A DNA stretch of 64,000 nt from Dillenia suffruticosa (lineage: Eukaryota; Streptophyta; Magnoliopsida; Dilleniales; Dilleniaceae): positions 3,844,001 to 3,908,000 of the forward strand of contig JAVTVX010000010.1 of the NCBI GenBank assembly GCA_033439265.1. Direction: 5' to 3'. Made by a program: the position numbers and the translations under genes. Under the pieces are notes generated by a model that saw nothing but the letters and a program-made list of their open reading frames with translations, was not told the origin of the DNA and ran no database searches. Numbering within the stretch: position 1 is the first letter of the stretch; every line of letters begins with the position of its first letter. Of this stretch, positions 1 to 12,439 are shown piece by piece.

Positions 1-11
1 ACACATTTATC

Positions 12-595
12 TCATAGTTGTTTCAACTCCGCAATCAATGGTTGCATATAAATATTTATTAACTTATTCAGATTTTGCTGGCCAAGCACGACCAATGTTA
101 AAAACAGATACGGTGTCTTCATACACATATCGAGAGGAAAATTATATGGAGTTAAGATAACTGGCCAATAAGAATAAGTTCTTCCTGATTTACCAAATGG
201 AGCAAACCCATCAGCACAGAGACCTAACCTAATCTTTCGAGTCTCTCTCGCAAACTCAAGATATGTTCTATCAAAATATTTCCACACCTCTACATCTGAA
301 GGATGACATATTAACTCCTCTTCTGTTTCATGATTTGTATGCCGGGTCATGTGTTCAATAGTGATCTCAGATGCATAAAGCCTTTGTAATCTAGAAGTTA
401 AAGACAAATAAAACATTTGTTTGTATGATTTACGCCATTGATTACGGCCTGACCTCTGAGTACTCTTGTATTTATATTGATTACAGAATTTACAAAAATC
501 TGCATCTTTATCATCTCCCCAATATAGCATAAAGCATCTCTACAAACATCTATTTTTTCCATTGGAAGACCTAATTCTTTCACCAGCTTTTTCAT
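12..595 (-). pseudogene. CACTA transposase tnp2-type (Transposase_21 domain), broken fragment
   Basis: The minus-strand translation matches the N-terminal half of plant CACTA transposases (Transposase_21 family). Recognisable pieces are KKLVKELGLP at the start, MLYWGDDKDADFC with a cysteine pair, then SRLQRLYAS, EELICHPSDVEVWKYFD, IRLGLCADGFAPFG, YSYWPVILTPYNFP, and IYMQPLIAELKQL near the window edge. The first piece and the rest lie in different frames, with the switch near 530-550, so a frameshift breaks the gene. The enzyme would cut and rejoin element ends in the nucleus. The protein continues left of the window. The region between this and the upstream Transpos_assoc piece is much shorter than in typical full-length relatives, suggesting internal deletion. 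Confidence 0.85.
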
Positions 596-1020
596 ACTGT
601 AGAAATCATTGGGTATAATGTGATCACGTGAAAGCTAGAACTTGCAGCACTTGGTTCGGGAACAAAATTCTGACCCGTTGCATCAATTACCATCCTCTGA
701 TACGGATTCAATTGATCATAACAATTTTGATCCCCACTAACTAAGAATTGTCTATTTCGTCCATACTCCTCATCAGAAATGAATGGTTTACCATGACATG
801 TCCAATTATAGTAATTCGGGGTAAAACCAATTCTACAAATATGTTCTCTAACTTTATCACACTGCAAAAATTTACCATTACGACACCTTCTACACGGACA
901 CCTTAGCTTATTCCCATCCATAAAATCAACATGACTACAAGCAAAATCTAAAAATTGTTCCAACCCAAAAATAAACTCATCAGTTAAATCCCGACGATCA
1001 GATAAGTTCTTTTTATATAT
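592..1020 (-). pseudogene. CACTA transposase N-terminal Transpos_assoc domain, broken
   Basis: Minus-strand reading gives FGLEQFLDFACSHVDF followed by KLRCPCRRCRNGKF and ICRIGFTPNYYNWTCHGKPF. This is the transposase-associated domain that opens many plant CACTA transposases, with its CPCxxC cysteines and Y-x-x-W-x-x-HG signature. The reading frame stays open upstream of 963 to about 1020, where a TAG on the minus strand (1021-1023) falls at a position where relatives usually have a tryptophan in a short N-terminal RSW motif. A nonsense change is therefore likely. No ATG is available in this frame, and the downstream end runs out of frame into the Transposase_21 piece. It is a decayed coding remnant. 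Confidence 0.8.
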
Positions 1021-1023
1021 CTA

Positions 1024-1796
1024 ACTTCTTTCGTTCTGTATTTTCCCTGTCTCCAAATTTAAAATTTTTTAAATATTAATAAAAACTACTTAAAAAACTA
1101 CTAAGTCATCAATACTAATATCATCATTAATCCCAACTAAGTTCATATAACGATGAATAATAACGTTAATTGCACAAAACTCAAATCATTAATAATACTA
1201 ACCTTAATTTCACAAAAATTTAATATAATAATAAATAATATTATAAACTTAATTATTATCAAACAAATTAACTAAATTATTACAATAATATTAAATATTA
1301 TCATATAATTAAAAAAAGTATAAAATATTAAACATTTAACAACATTGATTATTTAACTAATCGATATAAGATTTACTATAAATTGATGATTATTGTTAAC
1401 ATAATATTTTACCTAATCGAGTATCAACACTTTCGATTTCAATTTTATATAAAAATTAAATTTAACAAATTCAGAAATATCATTAAATCAACCACTAAAT
1501 ACAATAAAAATAAACTAATATAGAAATAAAAACAATACAAACATACAAACTAACATAATTACATTTTCCAATTATTACAGTACAAATTAAAACATTTCTC
1601 ACTACCAAATAATAACTCACCAATAGACTCAAATATCAACAGTAGCAACAGCTTTCAATCCAAATATTCGAGAATCGTAAAACCTAACACATCAAAAACA
1701 ATTATAAATAACTAATATATTATTAAAACAATATTATAAAAACATTTATTTAAATAACATTTCTCAAAAAATTTAAAAAAAATCAATAAAAGTAAA
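1024..1796. other. AT-rich internal CACTA sequence without coding signal
   Basis: This stretch between the transposase remnant and the GC-rich patch is very AT-rich and shows no convincing reading frame. Its position suggests an untranslated leader or intron of the element's transposase transcript; that is inference from position only. Confidence 0.4.
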
Positions 1797-1926
1797 TTGT
1801 GGGTTGGGCCGGGCCGGGCAGTGCAATGGCCTAGGCCCATGGGCCGCGCAGGGGCCTGTGGCCCAATCGCGAGGCAAGCCCGCGCAGAACCACCTTCGCG
1901 GCTATTCGAAAATGAACAAAGTGAGC

Positions 1927-1971
<45 letters not shown>

Positions 1972-1978
1972 AGAGTGC
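1797..1978. other. GC-rich patch and (GA)n tract inside the CACTA element
   Basis: A patch of roughly 110 bp rich in GGGCC/GGCCC words (1797-1910) stands out sharply from AT-rich surroundings and is followed by an uninterrupted (GA)n run at 1931-1969. Open frames exist on both strands, but they are low-complexity and I do not regard them as genes. The position, between subterminal repeats and transposase, would suit a promoter or CpG-rich methylation-sensitive segment of the element, as known for Spm. That role is inference. Confidence 0.45.
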
Positions 1979-2009
1979 GTGTGAGAAGGATGTACTGAAT
2001 ATATTGAAA

Positions 2010-3428
2010 TTATGGAAAAAAAAATTTGTTACTAAATTCGTCCCTGAATTAGTGACGAAAAACAAATTTGTCCCAGAATCAAAGACGAAAATTAAATTTC
2101 ATCCATGAATCAGGGATGAATATTTTTTTCGTCCCTGATTCAGGGATGAAAAATTTTTTTCGTCGCTAAAATCTGCGACGAAAGAATGATTTTGTCGCTA
2201 AATTTTCGATTAATATATGTTTTCGTCCCAATTTGTAATGAATTTAGCAACAAATAATTTTTTTCTTTATAATTTGCAATTAATTTAGTAACGATACTTA
2301 TGGTTTTTGACAAATAACTCATTGAATGCCCTAAAATAGAAAATAAATCGACAAACTATTAATAATATTTTGGTGCTATAATATAATTATAAAAAAAAAC
2401 ATTCAATATATTGATTACTAATTAATAAGTATTTCTACTTGAACTCTTAGTTTAGTGAATTGAATATTTAAACAAATTTATAAGATAAAGTTATCAATGC
2501 TGGGAATGGAAAATTAAACAGATAATGAATAAAAAATGAATGTACTAATAATAATCTTTTGTAACAATTTAAAAATTTTGTAAAGTTATAGAAAATGAAT
2601 GTATCAATTTAAAAGATTATACTATATTATCATTTTTTTTATATAAACAGATAATAAATAAACTATTTAATATAAGGTTTTTTGAATATCTTAAAATTAT
2701 ATACACTATCAGTGTATACCACCGTTTACAAATTGCTTTTTAATATTAGAAAATGTTTATAATACAAGTAATTAAAAAAGTAACCGAAAAATGAATTTTA
2801 GCGACGAATTTTGTCACAAATGTTATATTTGTCGCTAATTTGCAACAAATTTAGTAACAAATAATCGAATTTCTTGTGACGAATATAAATATTTGTTACT
2901 AAATTTGATACGAATTTAGAAATTCAAAGCAAAATTTTGGGACGAATAAACGAATTCGTCCCACATTTAGGGACGAATTTCTATTTCGTCCCAAAAATTT
3001 GGGACAATTTTTTTTTCGTCCGAAATTTAGGGGCGAATTTTTCATTCGTCGCAAATTTTTGAACGAATTTTTTTTGTCCCAAATTTAGGGATGAGTTTAT
3101 AATTCATTGCAAAATTTGGGACGAATTTTAAATTCGTTGCAAATTTAGTGACGAATTTTGAAATTCGTTGCAAATTTAGCAACAAATTTTTTTTTTCATC
3201 GCAAATTTGCAACGAATTTTGCGTCAAAAATTTTATATCAAAAATTTGTCACGAATTTAGTAACGAAAATTTTTTTTGTTACTAAATTTTGCGATGAAAA
3301 TGTTTTTGTTACTAAAATCGTGACTAATTTGCGACGATAGCATTTTTTGTTGCTAAATTTGTTACAGATTTGCGACGAATATTTGTCGTTGCTAAAATTC
3401 ATTGCTGAGTTCTTGTTTTTTTGTAGTG
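2010..3428. repeat. CACTA subterminal repeat region (GGGACGAA / GCGACGAA motifs)
   Basis: The segment is packed with short words such as TCGTCCC, GGGACGAAT, GCGACGAAT and TTCGTCGC in both orientations, often separated by AATTT-type spacers. They are densest at 2035-2180 and 2800-3400. In CACTA elements such subterminal arrays bind a TNPA-like protein and bring the two ends together. An AT-rich internal part (about 2300-2790) lacks the motif. The array ends in the CACTA terminus at 3409-3428. Confidence 0.8.
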
Positions 3429-4454
3429 TTGTCATATTTGTATTAATAAGAAATATATCCCACATTCCTTTCAAAAAAAATTACATAAAAAACTTAATAC
3501 TTTTATATTATAATAATAATTTTTTTGAACATTATATTTTGTAAATTACAGAACGCGGTGCATGACAAGGTGGACTCCAACTAGTTTTTAACAATATAGA
3601 TATAAGCATGAAAGACCCCTTACCACCTCGATTTCGTTGTCCTCCAGTTGGCGGAAGGTGATTGCTCGTCGGTGAGGTGGGGCTAATGTGGGTTTTTTTT
3701 TTCTCTCTTCAGAAATAGATTTTCACTGATTTTTTTTTCCTTCAAAAATATTATTGAACTAGATTTTGTTGTTGATTTCACGGAAAGCATGCTTGGAGTA
3801 GTTTGGAGGACTCTTTAGTGATTTGCTTTTTTGCCCCTATTTTTTTTTTAGAATGGACTTATTCTTGTGGTCCTGTGATGATTTGGGAGTTTGGGTACTT
3901 TTGTCAATTTACCTGTCTTTGTACTTTTGGGTGGGTCGGTGGGAGTAGGTTCCAAAAGGGATTGGTTAAGTAATTGTTGTGTCGTGCAGATTAATTGAGG
4001 GGGGTGGTTGAGGAGAGTGGTTTACCATTATCTTAATCATGATTACAGTACGTGGAGGTCATTCCTGTACTGTATGCTCCGTGTGTCTCTCATTTTCTCA
4101 TTCTTTCTCTCGTCTCTCTTTATATATTAGCAGAGCAAGTGAACACATGAGGTAGCATTTTTTGCTCTTTCTCTCTCTTGCTCTCTCTCTAAATGGGCCA
4201 AATACAGACAATGACAACTCATTATGCAATTGGTTTTTTTTCCTTTTCCTGTGATGAACGTTTCTATTTTTTTCCTGGTTTTAGATGTTTATTTTATTTT
4301 AAGTTAGGCTTGTTCAGCTATTCCTTATATTTATTATTGTGGTGATTACGGGAAGGTTTGTGTTTACCTTATGTTTTGGCAACTTATAGCTTCGTAAGCA
4401 CTCGCTTCTAATGATATTTTTACATTTTATTTAACTTTATTCGGTTACCATTAT
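3429..4454. other. Intergenic, no gene recognised
   Basis: Unique-looking T-rich plant DNA with a CT-rich stretch near 4080-4190. No open frame resembles a known protein. A degraded untranslated or intronic sequence cannot be excluded. Confidence 0.35.
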
Positions 4455-4830
4455 CGAGTGGCTCTCTCAGCAGTTCCATGGAAACCAACTTACAGAACTG
4501 CTTATGGAGCTATCGCGAAACTAAGAAGCTGTAATGACTACCAAATTGCAAAACTTTGGAGCACTTGCAGAACTATCGGAGTGCAGAACTAAGAAAGCAC
4601 GGGACTATATATAGATCTAATGCTAAACTACCAGAGTGTAGAACTATTTATGGAGCTGACGCAGATCTACCAAAGTGCAGTACTACTTCTAGAGCTATTG
4701 CAGAACTACGGAAGTTGATGCAGGGCTATCAAAGTGCAGAACTGCTTATGGAGCTGATGGAGTGCAGAAGTACAGAACTATCAAAGTACAGAATAGAGCT
4801 ATTAAAGTGTATAATTATTTATGGACCCAA
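4455..4830. repeat. Array of GCAGAACT motifs, degenerate short tandem repeat
   Basis: Words such as GCAGAACT, TATGGAGCT and AAAGTGCAGAACT recur every 20-60 bases. The array opens a frame at 4556-4909, but the translation only mirrors the repeat and ends in unrelated sequence, so I do not call a gene. The same GCAGAAC word recurs through the next 9 kb. Confidence 0.6.
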
Positions 4831-5386
4831 TTTTATTTATTGTTGTGTTCTTTATGTTATGAGGTTTTACTGTGATCCTTGCCCTTGTTTTTTATGGGCA
4901 CATGTGTAATCCCCAAAGTGTTTTCTTATCAGAGTTTTTACACTTTTGCTTCTCTTCTTATTACTGATTCATAGGGGTTTTTTTTTTCCTTTGTCCAAGA
5001 TTTTCCTTTTTTTGTTTTCTGCTGCCGAGTATGTTTTGGTTTTGAGAGCTTTAAAGAATTGAGTTGACACAATTGAGTGTTTTCATAGTGTTTCTCCTTC
5101 TCTTTTTGTCTCCCATGGACACAAGAAGATATTATGCTATTTCTTACTCTTTTCCACTAAGTATCAGTGAGACAAATGGAGATCATGATGACTCCAGATA
5201 TATTTTTTGGTTGTGTTCTGTTTTGTTTTTTTTATTTAAGTCATGGTTATTGTTTGATTTTTTTAAGATAGCAGCCATAATGGAAGCCGCTGCTAATGGA
5301 TTTTGAAAAATGTTGGAATTGTTCGCTGATATTTGATGGTCGATTATTATTGATTTCGAGGGATGATAACCTTGTTGAGTTTATCT
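4831..5386. other. Intergenic, T-rich, no gene recognised
   Basis: T-rich DNA with short open frames (5064-5306 plus strand) that resemble no family I know. It leads into the first 1.1-kb tandem unit. Confidence 0.3.
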
Positions 5387-5714
5387 GTTCGATCATGAGA
5401 GTGATTTGGCAAGTGCTTCTGGAGTATATCTGTTCGACTATTGGGTATTCGATCATAGAGTAGCTGTTCTGTTGCGAGTGCTTGTCTTACACTCATTTCG
5501 TTGTTCAATTACCTCAGTGTCACGAGTCCAAGTGTTGCTAACAAAAGGTTTTAAGTTTTATCGGTGTAATTTTCTATTTAAAATCCTTAATTTCAAATTT
5601 TAAATTTTATTAATATTGATAAAAAATAATTCAATGATATCATTTAAATATATCAAAAAAGAAAAAATTAATAGGGAGCGAGATAAAAAGAGAAAAAAAA
5701 AGGAAATTACAAAA

Positions 5715-5812
5715 CTATTGTTCTACATGGTGTAGAACTTGGTAGTTTTGCAATATGCAGAACTAGGTAGGCACAGCAGAACTATGGTTCTGCATGGTGC
5801 AGAACTGAAAAA
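5715..5812. repeat. Hairpin cluster of tandem unit 1
   Basis: Three to four imperfect inverted repeats pair GTTCTGC with GCAGAAC, for example GTTCTGCATGGTGCAGAAC near 5780-5805. They occupy the equivalent place to the clusters at 6779-6835 and 7838-7992. Confidence 0.65.
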
Positions 5813-6778
5813 ACTGTTTCCTATGACAGATTTTAGATTTACATTGATATTTTAAAAATAATATTTTAGATGATTTAAGAAGTGCATGAGCTAGATTAAA
5901 ATTTTTATTTCAGAATAATCTATTATTTATACACAAATTATTAAAAATTAATTACTTTTTCATGTATTTTTATTGGATAGATATATTTTATTTAAAACAA
6001 CAAAAAAACATTTTTTTGACAAACTTTTGGATTTTTTAGAAATAACATTTGAGAAAATTTAAAAAGTTCATGAACCAATTTATTAAAAATTTATCTTTAT
6101 TCATGACAAACTATATAAACTGAAAAATAAAAAATAAAACCAAATTTAAAATCACTCCCGAAACCCCAAACCCGTTTTTGTCCACCTCGACTAAGCTTTT
6201 CTGCCTTTGCCAACAAATTTTTTTTTTAATTGTATGTATATAAAGATAAATTTAGAAGAAAAATTTTACTAACATGGACTATCATCTCAACCAATTGATA
6301 TATTGCATGAAGTTCTACGCTGTTCGAAGTAACTTTCTTTTTTTTTCCCTCATCTATTTATCTTGGCATGCAGTTGTAAAAATGCATGCAATATAATATT
6401 CTTATTATATTTTTTATAATTGAACAATCATCAAATTCATGATCCATATATTAACTAATAAAAAGAAAAAATCTCTTGTTCAATCATGAGAGTTATTCGG
6501 CTTCAGCTACTGGGTTTTTTATCAAAGAGTCGCTGTTCTGTTGCGAGTGCTTGTCCTGTGCTCATTTCGTTGTTTAATTACCTCAGAGGTATGAGTAAGA
6601 GTGTTGCTAACAAAAGTTTTTATTTTTTATCCAGTTAATTTTGTATTTAAAATCGTTAATTTCAAATTTCAATATTTATTAATATTGACAAAAATTAATT
6701 CAATGATATCATTTAAATATATCAAAAAAGAAAAAATTAATAGCGAGTAAGATAAGAAGAGGAAAAAAAAGGAAATTG

Positions 6779-6835
6779 CACAACTATAGTTCTGCGATTT
6801 GCAGAATTATATACTTTTGCGTTATGCAGAACTAA
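6779..6835. repeat. Hairpin cluster of tandem unit 2 (short)
   Basis: About two imperfect inverted repeats are left here (AGTTCTGCGATTTGCAGAA and a weaker neighbour). This is fewer than in units 1 and 3. Confidence 0.6.
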
Positions 6836-7837
6836 AAAAATATTTCCTGTGTCAGATTTTTAGATTTCCATTGATATTTTAAAAATAATATTTTAGATAA
6901 TTTAAGAAGTGCATGAACTAGATTAAAAATTTCATTTATGATTAATCTATTATTTATACACAAACTATTAAAAATTAATTACTTTTTCATGTATTTTGTG
7001 TGGATGGACATATCTAATTTAAAACAACAAAAAAACATTTTTTTTTGGGACAAACTTTTGGATTATTTAGAAATAACATTCGAGAAAATTTAAAAAGTTC
7101 ATGAATCAATTTATTAAAAATTTATCTTTATTCATATACAAACTATATAAACTGAAAAATAAAAAATAAAAGTTAAATTAAAATCATTCTCAAAACCTCA
7201 AACCCAATTTTGTCCACCTCGGCTAAGCTTTTTTGTCTGCGTCAATAAAATTTTTTTTTCATTGTCTGTATGTAAAGATAAATTTATAAGAAAAAAATAC
7301 TAACCTAGCTATCGTCTCAACTAAATGATATATTACATGAAGTTTTGCGTTGTTCGAATCAACTTTCTTTTTTCTTTTCCCTAATCTATCTATCTTGGCA
7401 TACGGTTGTAAAAATGCATGCAATATAATATTTTTATTATAGTTTTTATAATTGAACAATCATCAAATTTATGATCCATATATTAACTAATAAAAAGAAA
7501 AAAACACTTGTTCGATCTTGAGAGTTATTTGGCAAGTGCCTGTGGAGTATATCTGTTCGGCTATTGAGTATTCGATCATAGAGTAGCTGTTCTGTTGCGA
7601 GTCCTTGTCCTGCGCTCATTTCGTTGTTCAATTATCTCAGAGTTACGAGTATGAGTGTTGCTAATAAAAGTTTTAAATTTTTATCTGGGTAATTTTCTAT
7701 TTAAAATCTTTAATTTCAAATTTCAAATTTTATTAATATTGAAAAAAATTAATTGAATGATATCTTTTAAATATATCAAAAAAGAAAAAAATTAATAGGG
7801 AGTGAGATAAGAAGAGGAAAAAAAAAAGGAAAATGCA

Positions 7838-7992
7838 TAACTATAGTTCTGCATGGTGCAGAACTAGGTAGGTAGTTTTGCATCGCAGAACTATCTAGTT
7901 CTGCGATTTGCAAAATAAGGTAGTTCTGCGATATGTAGAACTCGGTAGTTCTACGATTTGCAGAACTAGGAAGTTCTGCGTTATGTAGAACT
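7838..7992. repeat. Six consecutive ~25-bp hairpins in tandem unit 3
   Basis: Six imperfect inverted repeats follow one another at about 25-bp spacing (roughly 7843, 7870, 7895, 7920, 7945 and 7971). Each has an AGTTCTGC-like left arm, a loop of 4-5 bases such as GATTT or ATGGT, and a GCAGAACT-like right arm. Arms are 8-10 bp with occasional mismatches. Confidence 0.75.
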
Positions 7993-9034
7993 AAAAAAAA
8001 TGTTTCTTGTAATAGATTTTTTTATTTTCATTGGTGTTTTAAAAATAATATTTAAAAAGTGCATGAGCTAGATTAAAATTTTCATTTCTGATTAATCTAT
8101 TATTTATACACAAATTATTAAAAATTATTTACTTTTTCATGTATTTTTATGTGGATAGACACATTTTATTTAAAACAACAAAAAAACTTTTTTTTTGACA
8201 AACTTTCAGATTTTTTTAGAAATAACATTTGAGAAAATTTAAAAAGTTCAAAAACTAATTTATTAAAAATTTATCTTTGTTCATACACAAACTATATAAA
8301 CTGAAAAATAAAAAATAAAACCAAATTTAAAATCACTCCCGAAACGCCAAACCCATTTTTGTCCAACTCAACTAAGCATTTCTGTCTACGCCAATAACTC
8401 TTTTTTTATTGTCTATATATAAAGATAAATTTATAAGAAAAAAATACTAACCTGAACTATCGTCCCAACCAAATGATATATTGCATGAAGTTCTACGTTG
8501 TTCGAATCAACTTTCTTTTTTTTCCCTCATTTATTTATCTTGGCATGCAGTTGTAAAAATGCATGCAGTATAATATTTTTATTATAGATTTTATAATTGA
8601 ACAATCATCAAATTCAAGATCCATATATTAACTAATAAAAAGAAAAAACAAACTCTTATTCGATCATGAGAGTTATTCGGCAAGTGCCTGTGGAGTATAT
8701 CTATTAGGCTATTGGGTATTCGATCATAGAGTAGCTGTTCTATTGTGAGTGCTTGTTCTATGCTCATTTTGTTGTTCAATAACCTCATAATTACAAGTAC
8801 GAGTGTTGCTAACAAAAGTTTTAAATTTTTATTCGCGTAATTTTCTATTTAAAATCTTTAATTTCAAATTTCAAATTTCAAATTTTATTCATATCGATAA
8901 AAATTAATTCAATTATATTATTTAAATAACTAAATTATGTTTGATATTTTGTATATTTTACAAACTTTAAATTAAATATTAATATTTATGTGTTTTTAGA
9001 TTTAAATTATTAAATATTATAATTTCAAATTAAT

Positions 9035-9170
9035 ATTTACAGTTTTGCGCTGTGTAGAACCACGTTGTCATTCTACTCTAAACAGAACCACATTCTGCAA
9101 AGCACAAAACTATATTATGATTTTACGAAGCACAGAACCATGTTGGTTCTGCGAAACGCAAAACTACTAT
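9035..9170. repeat. Diverged GTTCTGC/GCAGAAC hairpin cluster
   Basis: Several mismatched copies of the word and its complement occur (for example CAGAACCACATTCTGC and GTTGGTTCTGCGAAACGC), about 100 bp past the last 1.1-kb unit. Confidence 0.5.
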
Positions 9171-10704
9171 AAAAAATTTAAAAACAATAAAAAAATAAAA
9201 AAAATAAAGAGTGAACAATGATATCTAATTGTATTTTAAACACTTTTTTGAGTTAACATATAATTTTTAATATAGAATACCCACACCACGCATACTACAT
9301 TTGGACACAGGCTACATTTAATATATAACCACACAACATATAATTAAACATGTTTAAATATAACATTATTCAAATATTTATTTTGAGTTTTAATATTATA
9401 TATTTAATGTTAAATAAAAATTTAGAAATTTCATTTAAAAAAATTATATTTGTTTTACAAATCTGACCAAAACAACTTAAATTTAAATCTAAATGTATTT
9501 AAATAAACAACTTAAATCTAAATATATTTAAATATAATATACATTTTTTTTGCATTTTAATATTTTTTCTATTTTAATATAATATATTTAGTATTCAATG
9601 AAAATCTAACTATTTAAATTAAATATCTAAATATTTTTCTTCGTATACAATTCCAGATTAAATAAAAAATATTTATAAATCTACTTAAATTACATTAAAT
9701 ATTTAATAATGATTTAGTTTTAGTTTATTTTTTAATATTATCACATTTTATTACAATTTAATATTCTATTCAAATCTCAAATATCTAAATATAGATATTT
9801 AAATATTTCACATTTTGATTATTTTTTCCGTACTATCATCATTAAAAAAATGAATTTCCTATATTAATTTTATGTATTTTATAAAACTTTTAAATCTCTC
9901 TCTTCTTTTATTCTATATATTCTTCTCTTCTATATTTAGATTTTTTTTTTTGGAAAATTAGTCCATTTTTTTAATCCAATTCTTTCATACATTTTTATTT
10001 TTATTCATTCAAATTTATAATTATTTTTTTTATTTATGCATTTTAAAAATTTTGGATAAAATATTAATATTTATAAATTTTTTACACTTAAATTATTTAA
10101 TATTTTGATTTTAAATTAATATTTATACATTTAATAAAATTATTTTAAAAAATTTTGGGAGAGGGCTTTTGTTGACGAAAGCCGCGACCTTCATCAACTG
10201 CGAAAGCAGCCTTTCTCTCCCTCTCCCTCAATTCCTCTCTTTCTCTCTCTCTCTTCATTTATTACTTTACCCCTATCTCTCTCTCTCCATTATTTAATAC
10301 ATGTATTAAATACATACATTTAATCTCTTTCTGTCTCTCTCCACCTCCCTCCTACCAAGATAGTTTTGCTATGGTTTAATATTTGGTTCAAATAAAATGT
10401 TCATTTTAATGTTTAATTTTTCAAATTAATTTTAATATTATATAAATATTTAAATATTTAAATTAATTTTTAAAATTTTTATATTTTAAAATTTTTAAAT
10501 TAAATATTAATATTTATGAATTTTTTATAGTTAGATTATTAAAAATTATAATTTTATATTAAACCATTAAAGCGGTGTTGGCCCAATGTGTTTTTGTTGT
10601 GGTTTTGGTCGATGGAAGCTCAGCTTTTGGTGGACTGAAGGAGGACTTTCGTTGACCAAGCAAGAGCTTTGGTTGACGAAGGAAGGACTTTGATATATAT
10701 ACAG
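9171..10704. other. AT-rich intergenic DNA; small GTTGACGAA(AG) patches
   Basis: Extremely AT-rich sequence without gene signal. Two GC-richer patches (10150-10215 and 10600-10690) share GTTGACGAA/GACGAAGG-like words and CT-rich stretches, perhaps remnants of another subterminal-repeat element. Confidence 0.35.
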
Positions 10705-12395
10705 ACCACCACGCATGATATATACATCCAACACTACGTATCTAAAAAGACTAAATGGACACCTCTATAAAAAATAATAACTAAAACAAAAAAACAAAAA
10801 AAAAAATCAGCCGGCCAACCTAGTTCTTCCCTCTTTCATATTAGTTTAGATTATTTAGGATAATCAAATCACCCTCGTACAACAATACAACTCATATAGT
10901 TCAAATTAATTTACATTAGATAAAAACGTTTATGACTTAAAAAAAAGAGTATTTATGTAGTTACAGAACTATGAAAAGCGTAATGCCATTATAAAAAATT
11001 ATTAAAAAATAAAAGAAAGAAGTAGTTTTTCGGCTACAAAACTAACCGTAGAAAAAAAATTAAAAAAAAAAGTAGTTCTACCGAACAGCAAAACTACCAA
11101 AGGTAGAAAAAAATTTTAAAAAAAATTTCTTCACTGTGCGGAACTACATAATTACAAATATTACAAAAATACAATTATATTAAATAATTAAAAAAATAAT
11201 AGTTATGCAACTACAGAACTATCAATTTACAAGAATGCCATTATATTAAAAAATAAAAAATAAAAAAAATTATAGTTCTGCAGCTATAGAACTACCAAGA
11301 CCAAAACTTAACAAAATATATAAAAAAAAAAAGTAGTTCTGCAGAACAACGGAACCACCAAAGGTAGAAAAAAATTAAAAAATCTTTAGTATGCAGAATT
11401 GCAAAACTATTCATATAGCAAGAATGTCATTGTATTAAAAAATTAAAAAAAAAAAAAGGAGTAGTTCTATAACTACAGAACTACCAAAAACAAAACTAGA
11501 CAAAAAATTATAAAAAAATAAAAAAAAAGTAGTTCTGCATAACCACAAAACCACCACAGATAGAAGAAAAAAAAATCTTCACTCTGCAGAATGGCAGAAC
11601 TACCAATATTACAAAAATGACATTAAAAAAATTATTAAAAAATAAAAAAAGGAGCGGTGGTTCTACACGCAGGGCTACCAAAAGTAGAAAAAAATAAATA
11701 AAAGAACACTACAGAACTACAGAACTATCAATATTATGAGAATTACAAGAATGTGATTATAAAAAATTATTAAAAAATAAAAAAAAGAGTTAACAATATT
11801 ACAAGAATACAATTATAAAAAATTATAAAAAAATAAAAAAAAGGAGTACTAGTGCTGCCAAACAGCAGAAATACAAACGTTAGGAAAAAAATTAAAAACA
11901 AAATTTTCACTATGCAGAACTGTAGAATTACCAATATTACAACAATGTCATTATATTAAAAAATAAAAAAAAAAGAATAGTTCTGCAGCTATAGAACTAC
12001 CAAAAACATATTGCCATTATAAAAAATTATTAAAGAATAAAAAAAGTAGTTATGCAGCTATAGAATTAATTGTAGAAAAAAATTACAAAAAAATAAAAAA
12101 AAATGTAGTTCTGCAGAGCTGCAAAACTACAAATGTAGAAAAAAATAAAAAAAAAAATTTCACTGTGCAGAACTACAGAACTGGCAATATTATAACAATA
12201 CCATTATATAAAAAAATAAAAAGAAGTGTAGTTCCGCAGCTACTGAACAACCAAATTTTATTTTTAAACAATAAAAAAATAATGAATCAGGATATTTATA
12301 TTTTTTTTGAAATTAATATAGAATTTTTTAAAAACAAGATATTTTACCTAAAACAGAAAAAAATAATTTGAGCTTTTACTCTGTGACGTTAATCT

Positions 12396-12439
<44 letters not shown>

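Larger units (their letters stand above)
1..3428 (-). mobile_element. CACTA (En/Spm) DNA transposon, one end, truncated by window edge
   Basis: The right boundary is a CACTA-type terminus. Read on the minus strand from 3428 the sequence is CACTACAAAAAAACAAGAAC. Behind it come about 1.4 kb of short subterminal repeats in both orientations, and then broken minus-strand transposase sequence that continues past position 1. This order (terminus, subterminal repeats, tnp2-type transposase reading away from the terminus) is the known CACTA layout. The other terminus lies left of the window, so the 3-bp target duplication cannot be checked; the bases just outside are TTG at 3429-3431. The transposase is interrupted by stops and frame changes, so this copy cannot be autonomous. 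The class assignment is firm; total length is unknown. Confidence 0.87.
5387..8935. repeat. Four tandem copies of a ~1.03-1.15-kb unit (last copy partial)
   Basis: Each copy opens with a GTTCGATCATGAGAG-like word at about 5387, 6478, 7510 and 8658, giving spacings near 1091, 1032 and 1148 bp. The shared order is: GAGTAGCTGTTCTGTTGCGAG; a TTTCAAATTT block; a GATATCATTTAAATATATC block; an AGTTCTGC hairpin cluster; an AAAACAACAAAAAAAC block; TTTGTCCACCTC; and a GCATGCAATATAAT block. The fourth copy stops near 8935, before its hairpin cluster. Copies differ at many positions, so the array is not recent. Small minus-strand open frames at 7446-7631 and 8591-8815 are the same repeat segment read twice, with no known domain. 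Confidence 0.85.
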
